Shown: one piece after another, positions 36,881 to 45,081 of the stretch | Numbering within the stretch: position 1 is the stretch's first letter | Layout: the number at the start of each line of letters is the position of its first letter | NCBI RefSeq assembly: GCF_032484785.1 | Contig: NZ_JAUETR010000001.1 | Span: 2,235,501-2,299,500 of the forward strand | Source: Bradyrhizobium sp. SZCCHNS1050 | GTDB taxonomy: Bacteria; Pseudomonadota; Alphaproteobacteria; Rhizobiales; Xanthobacteraceae | Length of the DNA: 64,000 bases | Direction: 5' to 3' | Notes under the pieces: generated by a model | What the model saw: the letters and a program-made list of their open reading frames with translations, nothing else | Databases searched by the model: none | Told to the model about the DNA's origin: nothing | Program-made: the position numbers and the translations under genes

Positions 36881-36912
36881 GGACAAATCAGCACAAACCC
36901 GGACAGATCAGC
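36881..36912. promoter_or_regulatory. Direct repeats, candidate operator
   Basis: ggacaaatcagc (36881-36892) and ggacagatcagc (36901-36912) differ at one base and are exactly 20 bases apart, two helical turns. A further cggaca occurs at 36931. They lie between the divergent XRE regulator and sortase-target genes and may bind the regulator. Confidence 0.45.
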
Positions 36913-37040
36913 CGCGCTCTCGACCACCACCGGACATGCGCGGGCGGGCGGCGGCCGAACAAGACCGACCATTCCGCTCGCGGCGCTGGCGGGCTGCGCT
37001 CAGTGTCGGCATGCCGAAATTGTTCGTTGCGGAGCCAATG

Positions 37041-39308
37041 ATGAGCGAGACGATGGACCACGATATCAGAAGCAGCACCCATCCGGTCCGGTCGTGGATC
37101 GTGACCATGCTGCTATTCCTGCTGCTGCAGGCCGCCGCCGTGCTGCTGGTCGGCTTCACGGCGCTGTTTCTCAGCGTCACCCCTGGCTGGTCCGCCGAAG
37201 GGCCGCTGGCGCCCCTGACCAGGCCGGGCGATGCCCGCTCCGGGGCGCTGCTGTTCAAGAGCGACGCCGGTTACGCCGAGGCGCCGCGGCTCGGCATCGA
37301 CGTCGATATCGTCGTGTCGGGGCCGACGGCGCGGGCGCGCGTGACGCAACTGTTCAAGAACACGAGTTCGCAATGGATGGAGGCGGTCTATGTCTATCCG
37401 CTGCCGCCGGACAGCGCGGTGGACACGCTGAAGATGATCGTCGGCGACCGCGTCGTGGTCGGCGACATCAAGCCGCGCGAACAGGCCAAGGTGATCTACG
37501 AGCAGGCCAAGCGCGACGGCAAGACCGCGGCGCTGACCGAGCAGGAGCGGCCGAACATCTTCACCAACTCGCTCGCCAATATCGGCCCCGGCGAAACCGT
37601 GCTGGTGCAGATCGAATATCAGCAGCCGGTGGCGCAGGCGGCCGGCGAATTCTCGCTGCGGGTGCCGCTGGTCGTCGCGCCGCGCTACAATCCGGCGCCG
37701 ATCGTGCAGAGCGTCGATTTGCGCCCTGATAGCAACGGGTGGGGCGCCGCTGCGAACGATCCGGTACCGGACCGCAAACGCATCTCCCCGGAGGTGCTCG
37801 ATCCGGCCAAGAATGATCCGGTCAATCCAACCAGGATCGCGGTGCGGCTGCAGGCCGGCTTTGCGCTCGGCGAGGTCAAGAGCCACCATCACCAAGTGAC
37901 GATCGACAGCCCCGATGCGAAGACGCGAGTCGTCACCCTGGCCGAGGGCGTGGTGCCGGCCGACCGCGACTTCGAGCTGACCTGGAAGCCGGCCGCTGCG
38001 ACGATGCCGTCGGTCGGGCTGTTTCACGAGCAGGTCGGCGACGCCGACTATCTGCTCGCCTTCGTCACGCCGCCGGCGGTGGCTGCAACGGCGCAGCGCC
38101 CGCAGCCGCGCGACGTCATCTTCGTGATCGACAATTCCGGCTCGATGGGCGGCACCTCGATCCGCCAAGCCAAGGCCAGCCTGCTCTATGCGCTGGGACG
38201 GCTGCAGCCGAACGATCGCTTCAACGTGATCCGCTTCGACGACACCATGACGGTGCTCTTCCCCGCCTCGGTGCCGGCCGATGCCAAGCATGTCGGTAGC
38301 GCCACCAGCTTCGTGAGTTCGCTGGACGCGCGCGGCGGCACCGAGATGGTGCCGGCGATGCGCGCGGCGCTGACCGATGATGGCAGCGAAAGCGACCGCG
38401 TGCGGCAGGTGGTATTCCTCACCGATGGCGCCATCGGCAACGAGCAGCAGCTATTCGAGACCATTACCGCAATGCGCGGCCGCTCGCGCATCTTCATGGT
38501 CGGCATCGGCTCGGCGCCGAACACCTATCTGATGACCCGCGCCTCAGAGCTTGGCCGCGGCGCCTTCACCCATATCGGCTCGGTCGAGCAGGTCGAGGGG
38601 CGCATGCGCGATCTCTTCGCCAAGCTCGAGAACCCGATCGTGACCGGGCTCAGCGCGAGCTTCTCGGAAGCCTCCGCCGATCTCACGCCAGCCGTGCTGC
38701 CGGACGTCTATCGCAACGAGCCGCTCGTGCTCGCCGCCAAGATCGACCGTCTCGCCGGATCGCTGCAGCTCAAGGGCCGCATCGGCGACCAGCCATGGAC
38801 CATCACGTTGCCGCTGTCCGGCGCCGCCGAGGGCAAGGGCCTCTCAAAGCTGTGGGCGCGGCGCAAGATCGGCGACGCCGAGGTGGCCAGGACCATGCGG
38901 CAGATGACGCCGGAGGAAGCCGACGGCGCCATTCTCAAGCTGGCGCTGGAGCATCAGTTGGTGACGCGCCTGACCAGCCTCGTCGCCGTCGACAAGACGC
39001 CGCGCCGTCCCGACGGCGAGCCGCTGAGGCTCGCCGAGTTGCCGATCAACCTGCCGGCCGGCTGGGACTTCGAGAAGGTGTTCGGCGAGCACGGCCGGGT
39101 GCCGGCAATGCAGAACGAGCGCCGCGCTGAGGCCAACGGCGACGTCCAGCTCGCCGCGGTGAAGCGACCGGTGGTGCCAGCGTCGCCCGCGACGATCACC
39201 CTGCCGAAGACGGCGACCGATGCCGAGCTGAGCATGCTGCTCGGGTTGGGCGTGCTGATGCTCGAACTGATCTGGCTGGTCGCGATCAGGCGGCGAGTTG
39301 CCAACTAA
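37041..39308 (+). CDS. VIT/vWA-domain sortase target protein (marine proteobacterial type)
   Basis: This 755-residue surface or periplasmic protein begins with an N-terminal membrane segment (WIVTMLLFLLLQAAAVLLVGFTALFLS). A VIT domain follows (about 65-200, VTQLFKNTSSQWMEAVYVYPLP), then a von Willebrand A domain with MIDAS DNSGSMG (D364), and near the end a sorting signal LPKTA (721-725) with a hydrophobic helix and RRR tail. Proteobacterial proteins of this layout are processed by the class GN sortase encoded next. Resemblance to inter-alpha-trypsin inhibitor heavy chains suggests adhesion or matrix binding. The start could be 37038 or 37041; GGAG at 37031 favours the latter. Confidence 0.87.
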   Translation: MSETMDHDIRSSTHPVRSWIVTMLLFLLLQAAAVLLVGFTALFLSVTPGWSAEGPLAPLTRPGDARSGALLFKSDAGYAEAPRLGIDVDIVVSGPTARARVTQLFKNTSSQWMEAVYVYPLPPDSAVDTLKMIVGDRVVVGDIKPREQAKVIYEQAKRDGKTAALTEQERPNIFTNSLANIGPGETVLVQIEYQQPVAQAAGEFSLRVPLVVAPRYNPAPIVQSVDLRPDSNGWGAAANDPVPDRKRISPEVLDPAKNDPVNPTRIAVRLQAGFALGEVKSHHHQVTIDSPDAKTRVVTLAEGVVPADRDFELTWKPAAATMPSVGLFHEQVGDADYLLAFVTPPAVAATAQRPQPRDVIFVIDNSGSMGGTSIRQAKASLLYALGRLQPNDRFNVIRFDDTMTVLFPASVPADAKHVGSATSFVSSLDARGGTEMVPAMRAALTDDGSESDRVRQVVFLTDGAIGNEQQLFETITAMRGRSRIFMVGIGSAPNTYLMTRASELGRGAFTHIGSVEQVEGRMRDLFAKLENPIVTGLSASFSEASADLTPAVLPDVYRNEPLVLAAKIDRLAGSLQLKGRIGDQPWTITLPLSGAAEGKGLSKLWARRKIGDAEVARTMRQMTPEEADGAILKLALEHQLVTRLTSLVAVDKTPRRPDGEPLRLAELPINLPAGWDFEKVFGEHGRVPAMQNERRAEANGDVQLAAVKRPVVPASPATITLPKTATDAELSMLLGLGVLMLELIWLVAIRRRVAN

Positions 39309-39314
39309 GGAGCA

Positions 39315-39396
39315 CGTCATTGCGAGCGAAACGAAGCAATCCAGGGCTCAGGACCCGACTCTGGATTGCTCCGTCGCTTCGCTCCTCGCAATGACG
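39315..39396. repeat. Dispersed palindromic repeat (family A) inside the sortase operon
   Basis: cgtcattgcgagcgaaacg...gaagcaatccag is inverted against ctggattgctccgtcgc...ctcgcaatgacg. It ends right at the sortase ribosome-binding site (GGAGGAG, 39397-39403), so a stem here could expose or mask translation of the sortase relative to its target. Confidence 0.8.
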
Positions 39397-39408
39397 GGAG
39401 GAGAGACA

Positions 39409-39978
39409 ATGCCCCGCTTCGTCACCCCGCTCGCCGTCGCGCTCGTCGGTCTCATCCTGTTCGGCCACGGCGCCTTCATCCACGCCAAGGCCGTTCTCGC
39501 GCAAGTGCTGCTCGACCGCGCGTTCAGCCAGACCGTTGCGACCGGCCATGCCGCCAAGCCCTGGTCCTGGGCCGACACGGTCCCGGTGGCGCTCATCGAG
39601 GTGAAGCGCCTCGGCGTCTCCACCATCGCGCTGGCCGGCTCCAGCGGCCAGGCGCTCGCCTTCGGTGCCGGCCATGTCGAAGGCAGCGCCGAGCCGGGCG
39701 AGCCGGGCGTCGCGGTGTACTCCGCGCACCGCGACACGCATTTCCGCTTCCTGCGCGACATCAAAATCGGCGACGAGATCGACATCGTCAGGCGCGACGG
39801 CAAGACGTTCCGCTATCGCGCCGACGCCGCCCGTGTGGTGCGCTTCGATGCCTCGGGGATCGATCCAGGGACCGAGAGCGCCGAACTGGTGCTGTCGACC
39901 TGCTGGCCATTCGACGCCCTGACACAGGGGCCGGAGCGTTATGTGCTGCACGCCACAATGATCGCTGCGGGCAAATGA
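39409..39978 (+). CDS. Class GN sortase
   Basis: This 189-residue protein has an N-terminal hydrophobic anchor (TPLAVALVGLILFGHGAFIHAKA) and the sortase catalytic triad: H107 in YSAHRDTHF, C165 in LSTCWPF and R177 in GPERYVLHA. The TCWPF context and short length are typical of the Gram-negative class. It would cleave the LPKTA signal of the vWA protein encoded upstream at the periplasmic face of the inner membrane. The ATG follows GGAGGAG; an upstream in-frame extension runs through a repeat and is discarded. Confidence 0.92.
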   Translation: MPRFVTPLAVALVGLILFGHGAFIHAKAVLAQVLLDRAFSQTVATGHAAKPWSWADTVPVALIEVKRLGVSTIALAGSSGQALAFGAGHVEGSAEPGEPGVAVYSAHRDTHFRFLRDIKIGDEIDIVRRDGKTFRYRADAARVVRFDASGIDPGTESAELVLSTCWPFDALTQGPERYVLHATMIAAGK

Positions 39979-40038
39979 ACACGAGCATGGCCGTTCTTGG
40001 GAACCAGGCGACGAATGCCCATTTGTCACCCTGCCGCT

Positions 40039-40059
40039 CCCGTGGGATGATCCCACGGG
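40039..40059. terminator. Hairpin between sortase and DUF1614 genes
   Basis: cccgtggga (40039-40047) and tcccacggg (40051-40059) form a perfect 9-base stem with a 3-base loop, 61 bases after the sortase stop. No T-run follows. It may be a weak terminator or an mRNA processing site. Confidence 0.45.
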
Positions 40060-40091
40060 CTCAGCAAGGCTCACATCCAAGCGCTTCCGAC

Positions 40092-40808
40092 ATGCATTCC
40101 CAGGTCCAATATCTGCCAATCACGCCGGTCTTCTTCGCCATCCTGGTGCTGGCGTTCGGCGTCCTGATCGTCCTGATCCAGCTCGGCATCCTGCGCTACG
40201 CCTACATGAAGCTCGGCGTCAGCTCGGGCACCGCGATGCTGCTGCTGTTCGGCTCGCTGGTCGGCAGCTATTTCAACATTCCGATCACCATGCTGCCCGG
40301 GCAGGTCGCGCGCTCCGGCGAGATCATCGACTTTTTCGGCATGCAATATGTCGTGCCGCTGGTGCATCAATGGCCCGGCACGCTGCTCGCTGTGAATGTC
40401 GGCGGCGCCGTGATCCCGACGATCATGTCGACCTATCTCATGCTGCGCTACCAGCTCTGGCTGCGCGCCGCGATCGCGGTGCTGGTGATCGCCGTGATCA
40501 TCCACGCGATGGCGACGCCGGTGCAGGGCGTCGGCATCGCCGTGCCGGTGTTCGCGCCGGTTGTCGTGACCGCGATCCTGGCGTTCCTGCTGTCGCGCGA
40601 ATATGCCGCGCCGCTGGCCTATATCGGCGGCTCGATGGGCACGCTGGTCGGCGCCGACCTGATGAACCTCGACAAGATCGGCAGCCTCGGCGCGCCCGTG
40701 GCCTCGATCGGCGGTGCCGGGACGTTCGATGGCATTTTTCTCACCGGTATCCTGGCGGTGCTGCTGGCCGGCCTCGCCGCGCCCTCCCGGCCGGGCCTTG
40801 CGCGCTGA
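40092..40808 (+). CDS. DUF1614 membrane protein
   Basis: This 238-residue protein has seven or eight hydrophobic segments. The stretches MHSQVQYLPITPVFFAILVLAF, FGMQYVVPLVHQWPGTLLAVNVGGAVIPTIMS and YIGGSMGTLVGADLMNLDKI are those of the DUF1614 family, whose function is unknown. The ATG at 40092 matches the family N-terminus. An in-frame ATG at 39975 that overlaps the sortase stop is also possible but adds 39 residues without hydrophobic or family features. The next gene follows after 56 bases. Confidence 0.82.
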   Translation: MHSQVQYLPITPVFFAILVLAFGVLIVLIQLGILRYAYMKLGVSSGTAMLLLFGSLVGSYFNIPITMLPGQVARSGEIIDFFGMQYVVPLVHQWPGTLLAVNVGGAVIPTIMSTYLMLRYQLWLRAAIAVLVIAVIIHAMATPVQGVGIAVPVFAPVVVTAILAFLLSREYAAPLAYIGGSMGTLVGADLMNLDKIGSLGAPVASIGGAGTFDGIFLTGILAVLLAGLAAPSRPGLAR

Positions 40809-40864
40809 GCTTTCAACCGGGAGACATAGCGGCTAAAATCGAGCGAGACAGCAGTGGGCACGGA

Positions 40865-41689
40865 ATGCGCGCGATCAATCTCATCGTGGGAACCCTGACG
40901 ATCGCGGCCGTCGCGGCCGGGATCAGCGGCGTCCTGATCAAGCAGAAGCATCGCCTTGCCGAGCAGCGCAGCATGATGCGCGTCGTGTTCGACGGCGGCT
41001 CGGCGGCGGGCCTGCGCAAGGGCGGGCCGGTGAATTTCGACGGCGTGCAGGCCGGGCAGATCCTGTCGATCAATCTGGAAAGCCCGCGCAAGATCGTTGC
41101 CATGATCACGCTCGACAAGTCCGCGCCGATCCGCAAGGACACCACCGCCGGCATCGAGTTCCAGGGCCTGACCGGCATCGCCGCGATCTCGCTGGTCGGC
41201 GGCGCGCCGACGGCGCCGCCGGTGCCGCTCGATCGCGACGGCGTGCCGGTGCTGACGGCCGATCTCAAGGACCAGGAGACGATGGTCGAGACGGTGCACA
41301 ACATCGACAAATACGTCGTCAGCAATGCGCCGGCCATCAAGGAGGCGCTACAGAGCTTCGAGAGCGAGACCGCCTCGCTGCAGGCCAAGACCGCGGCGTT
41401 CGATTCCGCGATCGACAAGGCCGAGGACATCTTCAAGGGCTTCGACACGCTCGTGACCAAGATCGACGGCGCCATTCCCGGATTTGCCGACGGCAATCCC
41501 GGCCAGCTGTTCGACCAGATCAAGTCGATGCGCGAGCTGGTCGACGGCTTCAAGCGCAAATCTGCCAAGGTGATCGACGACAGCCGCAAGACGCTGGTCG
41601 ACATCAGCGACGGCGCCAATGCGATGACCGTCAAGTTCGGCGGCCAGCCGGCGGGTCCGGGTCCGCGCCGCGTGCCGGCGTCACGCTGA
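40865..41689 (+). CDS. MCE/MlaD-domain lipid-transport protein
   Basis: This 274-residue protein has one N-terminal membrane helix (INLIVGTLTIAAVAAGISGVLI) and an MCE (MlaD) domain at about residues 38-115 (MMRVVFDGGSAAGLRKGGPVNFDGVQAGQI, AGIEFQGLTGIAAISLVGG). A helical tail suited to hexameric tunnel assembly follows. MCE proteins carry phospholipids between the membranes with an ABC permease and ATPase. Neither is encoded here, unlike the usual MlaEFD operon, so it is an orphan or works with distant partners. The long open frame upstream (to 40370) lies inside the DUF1614 gene. Confidence 0.85.
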   Translation: MRAINLIVGTLTIAAVAAGISGVLIKQKHRLAEQRSMMRVVFDGGSAAGLRKGGPVNFDGVQAGQILSINLESPRKIVAMITLDKSAPIRKDTTAGIEFQGLTGIAAISLVGGAPTAPPVPLDRDGVPVLTADLKDQETMVETVHNIDKYVVSNAPAIKEALQSFESETASLQAKTAAFDSAIDKAEDIFKGFDTLVTKIDGAIPGFADGNPGQLFDQIKSMRELVDGFKRKSAKVIDDSRKTLVDISDGANAMTVKFGGQPAGPGPRRVPASR

Positions 41690-41718
41690 GGGGCGGACGC
41701 GCCGCCCCTCGCGTTCGT

Positions 41719-42060
41719 TCAGTGGCTGATCATCCAGGGCCGCGCCGTCGGAAAGCCCTTGGCGCCGCTCCTGGTCTTGGTCATCAGCCGCGGCGATTTC
41801 TTAGGCCCGCAGCAGCCGCAGCCTGCACCGTGTTTGGCCTTGTACTCGGCCACCGTCTGCGGCGCGTGACGGCTGCGCTCGTTGGTGGCATGCGCCGTGC
41901 GCCGCTCCGCCGGCATGCAGGCGAAGGCGGGCGCGGTGAGGATCACGCGCGGCGCCATGTCCTGGCATTGCGGACAGGCCTGCGGCTCATCACATTCCGC
42001 CATCGGACGCATGTCCGTGAACGGACCGCATGCATCACAGAGATATTCATAGACCGGCAT
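41719..42060 (-). CDS. FmdB-family zinc-ribbon protein
   Basis: This 113-residue protein opens MPVYEYLCDACGPFTDMRPM, with CxxC pairs C8/C11 and C29/C32 forming a zinc ribbon as in FmdB, the putative regulatory protein next to formamidase in Methylophilus. A basic tail with GCGCCGPK and an M-T-K-T-R-S segment follows. It comes 96 bases after the formamidase gene on the same strand, the same neighbourhood as in that organism. The mechanism of FmdB proteins is not established. Confidence 0.88.
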   Translation of the reverse strand: MPVYEYLCDACGPFTDMRPMAECDEPQACPQCQDMAPRVILTAPAFACMPAERRTAHATNERSRHAPQTVAEYKAKHGAGCGCCGPKKSPRLMTKTRSGAKGFPTARPWMISH

Positions 42061-42156
42061 CGTCTCTTCTCCTGCGCAACAATCATCTCCATCTCACGCG
42101 GCGGATGCGGGGCGGCCGATACGCTGCCGTCCCGCACCCATCGCGCAGGGAGACCG

Positions 42157-43386
42157 CTATTTGTCCGGCGAGATCGGCATCTGGATGTCGCCCTTGATGT
42201 GCTTGATCGGACCCGCCGACGACGGCATCACGTCGAAGTCGAAGATCTCGGTCGGCAGCCACAAGGTGGCGCAGGCGTTGGGCACGTCGACCACGCCGGA
42301 GATGTGGCCCTGCACCGGCGCGGTGCCGAGGATCGAATAGGCCTGGGCGCCGGAGTAGCCGAACTTCTTCAGGTACTCGATGGCGTTGAGACACGCCTGG
42401 CGATAGGCGATGTGGACGTCCAGATAGTGCTGCTTGCCGGTCTCATCGACCGAGATGCCCTCGAAGATCAGGTAGTCGCGATAATTGGGCGTGATCGGCG
42501 ACGGCTTGAAGATCGGGTTCTTGATGCCGTACTTCGCCACACCATCCTTGATGACGTCGACCTTGATGTGCAGCCAGCCCGCCATCTCGATGGCGCCGCA
42601 GAAGGTGATCTCGCCGTCGCCCTGGCTGAAGTGCAGGTCGCCCATCGAGAGGCCGCCGCCGGGCACGTAGACCGGGAAGTAGATCTTCGAGCCGCGCGAC
42701 AGGTCCTTGATGTCGCAATTGCCGCCATGCTCGCGCGGCGGCACGGTGCGGGCGCCCTCGGCGCCGATCTTGGCCTTGACGTCGCCCTTGGCCTGGCCGG
42801 CATGCGCGGTCGGCGCGAACGGCGGGTTGGCGAGACCGGGCACGCGGGTCGGGTTGGTGGCGATCAGCGCATTCTCACGCTCGTTCCAGGTCGCGAGCAG
42901 CTTCGGATCGGGCAGACAGCCGATCAGGCCGGGATGGATGAGGCCAGCGAAGTTCACGCCGGGCACGTGGCGCGACGAGGTGTAGAGGCCCTTGATGTCC
43001 CAGATCGACTTCTGCGCCAGCGGGAAATGGTCGGTCAGGAAGCCGCCGCCGTTTTGCTTGGAGAAGAAGCCGTTGAAGCCCCACAGGCTCTCCTTCAGCG
43101 GACCGACATCGAGCAGGTCGACGACCAGGAGGTCGCCCGGCTCGGCGCCCTTGACACCGATCGGGCCCGACAGGAAGTGCACGATCGACAAATCGATGTC
43201 GCGCACGTCGTCGGCGGAGTCGTTGTTCTTGATGAAGCCGCCGGTCCAGTCATAGGTCTCGATGATGAAGTCGTCACCCGGATTGACCCACTCCACCATC
43301 GGAATGTCAGGGTGCCAGCGATTGTGCACCTTGTCGTTCTCGTAGGCCGATTTGGTCAGATCGACCTTGATCAGTGTGTCAGGCAT
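42157..43386 (-). CDS. Formamidase (acetamidase/formamidase family)
   Basis: This 409-residue cytoplasmic enzyme belongs to the FmdA/AmdA family and should hydrolyse formamide to formate and ammonia. Recognisable stretches are VEWVNPGDDFIIETYDWTGG, GPIGVKGAEPGDLLVVDLLDV, HPGLIGCLPD, GGNCDIKDLSRGSKIYFPVYVPGGGLSMGDLHFSQGDGE and YSGAQAYSILGTAPVQGHISGVVDVPNAC. The length is standard. AAGGGGAGC precedes the ATG. It lies 36 bases after the transporter gene urtE in the same operon, so the transporter probably brings in formamide or similar short amides as nitrogen sources. Confidence 0.93.
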   Translation of the reverse strand: MPDTLIKVDLTKSAYENDKVHNRWHPDIPMVEWVNPGDDFIIETYDWTGGFIKNNDSADDVRDIDLSIVHFLSGPIGVKGAEPGDLLVVDLLDVGPLKESLWGFNGFFSKQNGGGFLTDHFPLAQKSIWDIKGLYTSSRHVPGVNFAGLIHPGLIGCLPDPKLLATWNERENALIATNPTRVPGLANPPFAPTAHAGQAKGDVKAKIGAEGARTVPPREHGGNCDIKDLSRGSKIYFPVYVPGGGLSMGDLHFSQGDGEITFCGAIEMAGWLHIKVDVIKDGVAKYGIKNPIFKPSPITPNYRDYLIFEGISVDETGKQHYLDVHIAYRQACLNAIEYLKKFGYSGAQAYSILGTAPVQGHISGVVDVPNACATLWLPTEIFDFDVMPSSAGPIKHIKGDIQMPISPDK

Positions 43387-43422
43387 CAGAAGCTCCCCTT
43401 GTTACTTGCTTGCACGGAGTGG

Positions 43423-44112
43423 TTAGACGGACAGATATTTCGAGACCTGCGCAGCATCGACCTGGTCGCGCGGATCGTCGCGGACGATCTCGCCGTTCTC
43501 GATCACCAGCACGCGGTCGGCGATGTCGAGCGCAAAGCTCAGCACCTGCTCGGAGACGACGATCGACAGCCCCTTCTCGTCGCGGATGCGCTTCAGGGTG
43601 CGCGCCATCTCCTTGATGATCGACGGCTGGATGCCCTCGGTCGGCTCGTCGAGCAGCAGCACCTTCGGCTTGGTGGCGAGCGCGCGCGCGATCGCGAGCT
43701 GCTGCTGCTGGCCGCCGGAGAGATTGCCGCCACGGCGTCCCTTCATCTCCAGCAGCACCGGGAACAGCTCGTAGATGTCGCCGGGCACCTCGGACCCGCC
43801 GGACACGACGAGCCCGGTCTCGATGTTCTCCTTCACCGTCATGGTCGAGAAGATCATGCGGCCCTGCGGCACGTAAGCGAGGCCCTTGGCGACACGCTCA
43901 TAGCTCTTCAGGCTTGCGAGCTCGGCGCCGTCCATCGCGATCGAACCGCTCTTGGCCGGAAGGATGCCCATCAGCGACTTCATCAGCGTGGTCTTGCCCA
44001 TGCCGTTGCGCCCCATGATCGCAACGATCTCGTTGGGCGCGACCTTGACGTTCAGGCCATGCAGCACCTCGCTCTGGCCATAGGCGACATGGAGATCGGA
44101 GATTGCGAGCAT
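43423..44112 (-). CDS. Urea/short-chain amide ABC transporter ATPase UrtE
   Basis: This 229-residue LivF-type ATPase has Walker A GRNGMGKTT, signature LSGGQQQQLAIARAL, Walker B VLLLDEPTEGIQPSII and switch His-type EQVLSFALDIADRVLVIENG. The Q-rich signature and the TEGIQPSII segment are typical of UrtE. It powers uptake with UrtD. AGGAAG lies upstream of the ATG. It is the last transporter gene, separated from urtD by 203 bases that contain a palindromic repeat, and is followed closely by formamidase. Confidence 0.9.
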   Translation of the reverse strand: MLAISDLHVAYGQSEVLHGLNVKVAPNEIVAIMGRNGMGKTTLMKSLMGILPAKSGSIAMDGAELASLKSYERVAKGLAYVPQGRMIFSTMTVKENIETGLVVSGGSEVPGDIYELFPVLLEMKGRRGGNLSGGQQQQLAIARALATKPKVLLLDEPTEGIQPSIIKEMARTLKRIRDEKGLSIVVSEQVLSFALDIADRVLVIENGEIVRDDPRDQVDAAQVSKYLSV

Positions 44113-44170
44113 CGGATATCTTCCTATGCAAGAGGGAGTGAGACGGCCGATCGAGCGGCATTGGCACTAA

Positions 44171-44273
44171 GCTCCCTCCCCCCTTGTGGGGGAGGGTTGG
44201 GGAGGGGGGGCTCCGGGCGAGACTGCCCGTGTGGACCCCCACCCCCGACCCCTCCCCGCAAGGGGGAGGGGGG
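44171..44273. repeat. G/C-run palindromic repeat between urtD and urtE
   Basis: gctccctccccccttgtggg...gggttggggagg is imperfectly inverted against ccccacccccgacccctccc...gcaagggggagggggg. It belongs with the elements at 34996-35181 and 47258-47362, and could alter urtE-fmdA expression relative to urtBCD. Confidence 0.75.
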
Positions 44274-44315
44274 GCGCAGCGAGGGTGTGGATCGAGCGAT
44301 TTCCCGAGCATCGGC

Positions 44316-45071
44316 TCAGTGCCCCAGATAGACTTCGACGACCTTGGGGTCGTTCTTGACCCGCTCCATCGTGCCCTCGGACAGGATCTGGCCCTGGTGC
44401 AGCACGGTGACCTTGTGAGCAATGTCCTCGACGAACTTCATGTCGTGCTCGATGACGAGCACCGAGCGGTCCTTGATGATGCGATTCAGCAGCTCGGCGG
44501 TCTTGGCGCGCTCGCTGACGCTCATGCCGGCGACGGGCTCGTCGAGCATCAGAAGGTCCGGGTTCTGGATCAGCAGCATGCCGATCTCGAGCCACTGCTT
44601 CTGACCGTGGCTGAGCACGGCCGCCGAGGTCTTGAGACGATCCTTGAGGAAGATCATCTCGGCGACCTCCTCGACGCGATCCTTGACTGCGGCGTCACGC
44701 TGGAAAGTCAGCGAGCCGAAAACGGTGCGACCGCGCGGAAACGAGATCTCGAGATTCTCGAACACGGTGAGATCCTCGAACACCGACGGCGTCTGGAACT
44801 TGCGGCCGACGCCGGCCTTGACGATCTCGTTCTCGCGCAGCTTCGTCAGCTCCTTGCCGCGGAACTGGATCGAGCCCGAGGTCGCCTTGGTCTTTCCGCA
44901 GATCAGGTCGAGCACAGTGGTCTTGCCTGCGCCGTTAGGGCCGATGATCACGCGGATCTCGTTCTCCTCGACATAGAAGGAGAGATCGTTGACCGCCTTG
45001 AAGCCGTCGAACGACACGGTGAGCGCTTCGACCGCGAGCAGGAATTCCTTGGGCTGATGACCGATGAGCAT
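44316..45071 (-). CDS. Urea/short-chain amide ABC transporter ATPase UrtD
   Basis: This 251-residue LivG-type ATPase has Walker A GPNGAGKTT, the UrtD-specific signature form LSHGQKQWLEIGMLL, Walker B LLMLDEPVAGMS and switch His in VIEHDMKFVEDIA. The ATG at 45071 follows GAGGACACAGCG; longer upstream reading runs into urtC and is discarded. It starts 10 bases after the urtC stop. Confidence 0.9.
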   Translation of the reverse strand: MLIGHQPKEFLLAVEALTVSFDGFKAVNDLSFYVEENEIRVIIGPNGAGKTTVLDLICGKTKATSGSIQFRGKELTKLRENEIVKAGVGRKFQTPSVFEDLTVFENLEISFPRGRTVFGSLTFQRDAAVKDRVEEVAEMIFLKDRLKTSAAVLSHGQKQWLEIGMLLIQNPDLLMLDEPVAGMSVSERAKTAELLNRIIKDRSVLVIEHDMKFVEDIAHKVTVLHQGQILSEGTMERVKNDPKVVEVYLGH

Positions 45072-45081
45072 CGCTGTGTCC

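Noticed and set aside
41722..44331. 869-codon open frame opposite fmdB, fmdA and urtE
   Set aside because: It crosses three well-recognised genes and two intergenic gaps in antisense, with no domain.
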